64,000 bases of DNA, taken from positions 1-64,000 of the forward strand of contig JAJIRX010000496.1 of NCBI GenBank assembly GCA_023853785.1, in the 5' to 3' direction. Of the stretch, positions 59,991 to 64,000 are shown one piece after another (positions within the stretch are counted from its first letter, which is position 1; each line of letters opens with the position of its first letter). The stretch is from Psilocybe azurescens. Taxonomy: Eukaryota; Basidiomycota; Agaricomycetes; Agaricales; Agrocybaceae. The translations under genes and the position numbers were made by a program. The notes beneath the pieces were generated by a model. That model ran no database searches, had not been told where the DNA came from, and worked only from the letters and a program-made list of their open reading frames with translations.

Positions 59991-60209
59991 GTGAAGATGC
60001 CAATGGACATTGACACGGGTATGCTGAGTACTCCAGACTACTTCAAGGTTCTCCAATACAACGGCGTATTAACCCAGCGCGATTTCGATGTGACAGTCAG
60101 CAATGCGGACGCTGCTAAATGGGAGTTCCAAGCCGAGTGTACCGCGTGCAACCACAGGTATCCGATGACAAAAGATTGGCCACAAACAGTAGTACTAGTA
60201 TGCACATAG
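59991..60209 (+). CDS. hypothetical small protein (weak)
   Basis: A 72-residue frame (MKMPMDIDTGMLSTPDYFKV...) has a CTACNHRYPM segment and ends VVLVCT. A possible upstream exon starts MGSIHNVRLGK at 59718 with a GTAAGT donor, but the full splice chain was not resolved. I do not recognise it. It may be a chance ORF. Confidence 0.2.
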   Translation: MKMPMDIDTGMLSTPDYFKVLQYNGVLTQRDFDVTVSNADAAKWEFQAECTACNHRYPMTKDWPQTVVLVCT

Positions 60210-60677
60210 GAAATGAATTGGAGAATGATCGCTCTTGATTAAATCCTGTTGAACCATTGAATGAACTCGGGCCCTGGCTGATTCGTGAACTTGATGCTCG
60301 GACGACCGTGAAAGGAGATTATCTCGCCAATGTAAACTTTTAAATCGGAGATCTTGGTTATAAGATGAATACCTATGTATTCTTATCCAGCTCTGAGACG
60401 AACTAGCGACTAAGGGTTGAACATTGAGTACGTTTCACGATGTTGAACGTTGATGGAGGACCGAAACGCCCGAAGCGGCAATACAAATAAGTGACAACAA
60501 TGAAGGCTAAACGTTGTGCTCTTCAGACTCTTCGGCACGGTCAACCTAGAGCAACCTTTTTATGATTCCAAGCCTCCATAGCACAGCAACGCACTCCACA
60601 AAAGCTCTAAAAAACAAATAGCACTTACACGTTCCTGACCCCAGATCGAAAAACCTAGTCACAAGTCTTCACAAGTT

Positions 60678-61121
60678 TTGCTAGGCAGAGAAAAGGAGGA
60701 GAAACGTTCTAAATATAACACAGCGGGTAGCGTTTCGGCCGGGTTAGTTGCTCTTCACCAGCTTTATTTTTTTATTGCCCTAAAAGCCGACCCGCTGCGT
60801 TATACAGTCAGCTCAAATTTAAACCGCAATACCGACTGTTGCATTGTCCAAATTTTATGCGCATCAGGATATTATATGATGCGCCCACAGCTCCAACAGA
60901 CGATCATTGAGATCTTTAGTTCATGTCATGGACAGCGTTGTTTTCAGTACTCCAAACACGACGCGGACCTATTCTCACCACTAGCAAGTAGATCGAACTT
61001 GAGCCAAGATGTAGAAGCTGCCAGGACGCTGCAGTGTCCCATTTGCGGTTTAGACGCCTACAGATGGACTCTATTGGCACGGGATCTCGGAAATCTCGAC
61101 AACTCTCTTGGCAGAAAATGA
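60678..61121 (+). CDS. hypothetical protein (weak)
   Basis: An intronless 147-residue frame with no known domain. It contains LQCPICGLDAYRW near the end, with only one CxxC pair. It lies in the upstream region of the peptide transporter and may be non-coding. Confidence 0.2.
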   Translation: MLGREKEEKRSKYNTAGSVSAGLVALHQLYFFIALKADPLRYTVSSNLNRNTDCCIVQILCASGYYMMRPQLQQTIIEIFSSCHGQRCFQYSKHDADLFSPLASRSNLSQDVEAARTLQCPICGLDAYRWTLLARDLGNLDNSLGRK

Positions 61122-61292
61122 CAATCGCCAAGCATGCCGCTCCATGTGCAAGCTTCAGAGGCGACTTGTGGAGGTCGACCGAGCTTCGATAAGCTATGGC
61201 GTCTCAGCAGCTTATGGCTATAAATTCACCACACTTTTCTGAAGGGCCCCCTTCACGCCTCTCTCCCCATAAGACCGTCGTCAGCTGCAACC

Positions 61293-63525
61293 ATGGCAGC
61301 TCCCCCCGCATATGCGTCTGAGAAATCCGGCTCCAAGGAACTCGTTTACGGCGGTGCTGAGTTGGACGACGAGAAGGTATCCCACAGCGACATTGTCTCT
61401 TCCGAGTTCGTCCAGGGCTCTGAGAATGTCACTCAACATGACCTCGACACCTTGAGGCATGTCCCAGACTCGCTTCCTTACACGGCTTGGTTGGTTGTAT
61501 TAGTTGAGTTTGCTGAGCGGTACGTCGAGTTACATCTTTTTTTTTCGTCGTTGGTGTCTCATCAAGGTTGCCTGCTGCAGATGGTCGTACTACGGAACCA
61601 CGAACATCTTCAACAACTACATCCGTCAACCATTGCCTGCTGGATCAAGAACTGGTGCAGTCATCATCGATGCCGCTAATGGTGTGGCTGGTGCCCTCGG
61701 CAAAGGCCAGCAGACTTCGTTTGCTATCCGTGAGTTTGTTGTCTTTTTCCATTACAGAAAAAATATCTAACATTGTTTTTAGGCACATTTAACACCTTCT
61801 TCGTCTACTGCACACCATGGGTCGGAGGAATTCTCGCTGATACCGTGTGGGGTCGCTACAAGACCATCATGATCTTCTCTCTTGTTTGCCTGTAAGTTTC
61901 TTTCTACAAAAACTGTCTAATATACCCTCTAACTAACATTCCTTTTCCAGGGCCGGCCATATTATTCTAGTCGCTTCGTCTACACCTGCTTCTCTCGAGA
62001 ATGTCAACACCGCTATGGGTCTCCTCGTGCTGTCCATCGCCATCATGGGTCTCGGTGCCGGTTCGATCAAGGCTAACGTCTCCCCATGATCGCTGAGCAG
62101 TACACTGGCAAACTGCGCAAAGTCACCCTTAAGAGCGGCGAGGACGTCATCATCTCACCTGCGGTCACCGTCCAGAGCATATACCTCTGGTTCTACGCTG
62201 CGATCAACTTGGGCTCGTGTGGTGCTATCTCTGCATCCTTCCTCGCGCGCGACAACGGATACTGGGCCGCATACCTCGTCCCCACTGCGATCTTCGCCCT
62301 GGTGCCCGTCTTCCTTATTATCGGCAAGAACAATTATGTCAAGACTCCTCCTCGTGGATCCATTCTTTTGGAGACGGCGCGGGTGATGCGCATGGCCCTC
62401 GGCCCTGTGTGGTCTCTCAACCCCCTCCAGACTTGGCGTAACAGCCGTTCTGACAACTTCTGGGATCCTGCTAAACCATGTAAGTTTTTCGCTTGGCTTT
62501 CACCCTTCTGGCAACGTTCTTATAACATTTTTTCAGCAACGTATGAGGGGGGCAAAGTTCCTGCTCAGATCACTTGGGACGACGAGTTTGTGGATGAAGT
62601 TGCCCGAACATGCAAGGCCTGCTACGTCTTCTTGTTCTTCCCCTTCTTCTGGCTGTGTAAGTCATCTTGTATCTCGAATACTTCAACACATACTTACGTC
62701 GACAATTAAAAGGCTACTCCCAGATTGATGGGAATCTCGGAACAGTCGCGGCTTCTATGAAACTCGACGGTACACCTAACGATCTCATTCAGTGAGTTTT
62801 TCCCGCATTCCAATCTATCAATCCCTCGAGAACTAAACTCTTCTCCCTTCCAGGAATTTGAACCCCATCAGTATCGTCATCATGATCCCCATCTTCGACC
62901 ATTTCATCTACCCCTTCCTGCGCAAGAGGGGCATCAACTTCACGCCCATCAAGCGCATCTACGCCGGCTTCCTCGTCGCCGGCCTCGCCATGCTGTACGC
63001 CGCCGTCCTCCAGCACTTCATCTACAAGACCTCGCCCTGCCACGACAACCTCCCGTCCGAGTGCACCTTCGGCCCGGACAAGCTGCCCAACCCATCGCCG
63101 CTCAACGTCTGGATCGTCTCGGGCCCGTACATCCTCGTCGGCATGGCCGAGATCTTCGCCTCGATCACCTCGCTCGAGTACGCGTTCACCAAGGCGCCCG
63201 TGCGCATGAAGTCCGTCGTCATGGCGTTCTCGCAGTTCCAGGTCGCGCTCTCGTCCGCGCTCAACTTTGCGCTCACCGCCGTCAACGTCGAGGACAAGTT
63301 CACCTGGCTGTTCGGCTCGTTCGGCGTCACTGCTTGGATCGTTGGTACCATCTTCTTCTTGACGTACGTTTTCTTCATTGTTATTTCAAGTCTTGATCTC
63401 TATCCTAAACATCGTTTTATATCCACAGATTCCGCCAGCTTGACCGGGAAGAGGCCAAACTCAATACCATTGGCAAAGGCCCCCGTGCTGGTTTCGCGGA
63501 TGAGAAGCCGTCAGAGGCCAAGTAA
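61293..63525 (+). CDS. PTR2: PTR2-type di/tripeptide transporter (POT family)
   Basis: The N-terminus is MAAPPAYASEKSGSKELVYG. The POT signature follows across an intron as VEFAER-WSYYG (ExxERxxYYG), then FNTFFVYCTPWVGGILADTV, WGRYKTIMIF and GLGAGSIKANVSP. The fungal loop (ITWDDEFVDEVARTCKACYV), LNPISIVIMIPIFDHFIYPF and the closing WLFGSFGVTAWIVGTIFF complete it, ending at SEAK. Length is about 590 residues with 12 membrane segments. Known role: proton-coupled uptake of di- and tripeptides. One base is missing at CTCCCCATGATCG (about 62086), where the frame needs NVSPMIAEQYTGK. Introns are short and canonical. Confidence 0.92.
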
Positions 63526-63769
63526 AACAAAAAACAAAAACAAAAAGAATACTTTGGCACCTTACGTTTTCCCGTGTAGATTAAATAATGCTTTTTACGT
63601 ATATCATGGATCTCTTTCTACCTACTTGTATACCTGTATACATTCCCGACTGTTTTTATCGACGCAATATAATGACCTTGTGATTTGGTAAAGTTTGGAT
63701 TTTGAAGAAAAAGCAAAAAATGTGCTGTCTTTATCTTCTCACCTTCGTAAGTAAATTTAGGCATGGATG

Positions 63770-63945
63770 TTCACTTTCTCCGACGATGATACTTATGTAC
63801 ATATCAAAGAAGCTGAACTCAAAACATAAATGAAAATCTCTTGGCCTTTGTCTTGTCGCCTTTGTAGATAGAAGAATGGGGTGTTGCGACTTTCTCCGAC
63901 GATGGTACTTATGTACATTGTACATACGTATCAAAGAAGCTGGCC
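63770..63945. repeat. two direct copies of a 45-bp unit downstream of PTR2
   Basis: ACTTTCTCCGACGATGATAC followed by TTATGTACATATCAAAGAAG occurs at 63773-63813. It occurs again at 63891-63941, where it is split by an extra TTGTACATACG. The two are separated by about 75 bases. The rest of 63526-64000 is the transporter's 3' flank, with no gene seen. Confidence 0.75.
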
Positions 63946-64000
63946 CGCTCGGAACACGAGTCTGATTGTCATGTCTTGACAAGATGCAAAAAAAAACGCA

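Larger units (their letters stand above)
58989..61292. other. 2.3-kb intergenic region with two weak ORFs
   Basis: No gene is well supported. The two best frames are listed separately (59991-60209 and 60678-61121). The last 100 bases before 61293 are a pyrimidine-rich promoter or leader for the peptide transporter. Confidence 0.45.

Noticed and set aside
1..64000. CRISPR arrays, rRNA genes, bacterial operons, TET/JBP genes often linked to KDZ elements
   Set aside because: I looked for these and found no supporting sequence pattern.

Overview
The window is nuclear DNA from a filamentous basidiomycete, most likely an agaricomycete. Genes carry many short introns (about 45-90 nt) with GTRNGT donors and CTNAC-type branch sites. 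The gene content fits this: KDZ-associated CxC5/CxC6 protein, GH-rich secretome genes, a chitin synthase with a myosin motor, and a P450 with a split heme cysteine codon. There is no bacterial-style gene organisation, no CRISPR array and no rRNA.

Left third (1-24.85 kb), repeat-rich and accessory. A 6.6 kb element with about 80-bp terminal inverted repeats (6-6600) carries a decayed CxC5/CxC6 gene and a long acidic/basic low-complexity gene. It sits inside the gag gene of a Ty3-like LTR element whose 5' LTR is 8121-8639. A second LTR lies inverted at 8864-9358. Next comes a region built from duplications and inversions. It holds four copies of a small secreted protein (SSP) gene arranged as two divergent pairs (9.8/12.6 kb and 18.8/20.25 kb). 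Two paralogous downstream blocks (about 12.3-15.6 kb and 20.0-23.35 kb) each hold a TPR fragment, a Pro/Asp/Asn-rich secreted protein gene and the 5' part of a TPR-Fic gene. Only the right block keeps the complete Fic gene (22830-24850). The left Fic copy has nonsense changes and is fused to the 3' end of a copper radical oxidase gene.

Right two thirds (28.5-64 kb), mostly single-copy host genes. In order: hexose transporter 1, a helix-turn-helix (Clr5-like) protein, a cytochrome P450, hexose transporter 2, a 482-bp hAT-like MITE with a perfect 8-bp target duplication, a berberine-bridge/FAD oxidase, beta'-COP (Sec27) head-to-head with a myosin-motor chitin synthase, an amino acid permease and a PTR2-type di/tripeptide transporter. 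The transporters, P450 and FAD oxidase are nutrient-uptake and secondary-oxidation functions. beta'-COP and the chitin synthase belong to secretion and cell wall building.

Technical caution: many otherwise intact genes contain single-base frameshifts, often at short homopolymers (hexose transporters, chitin synthase, permease, PTR2, FAD oxidase). Assembly indel errors are therefore likely, and a single frameshift here does not by itself prove a pseudogene.
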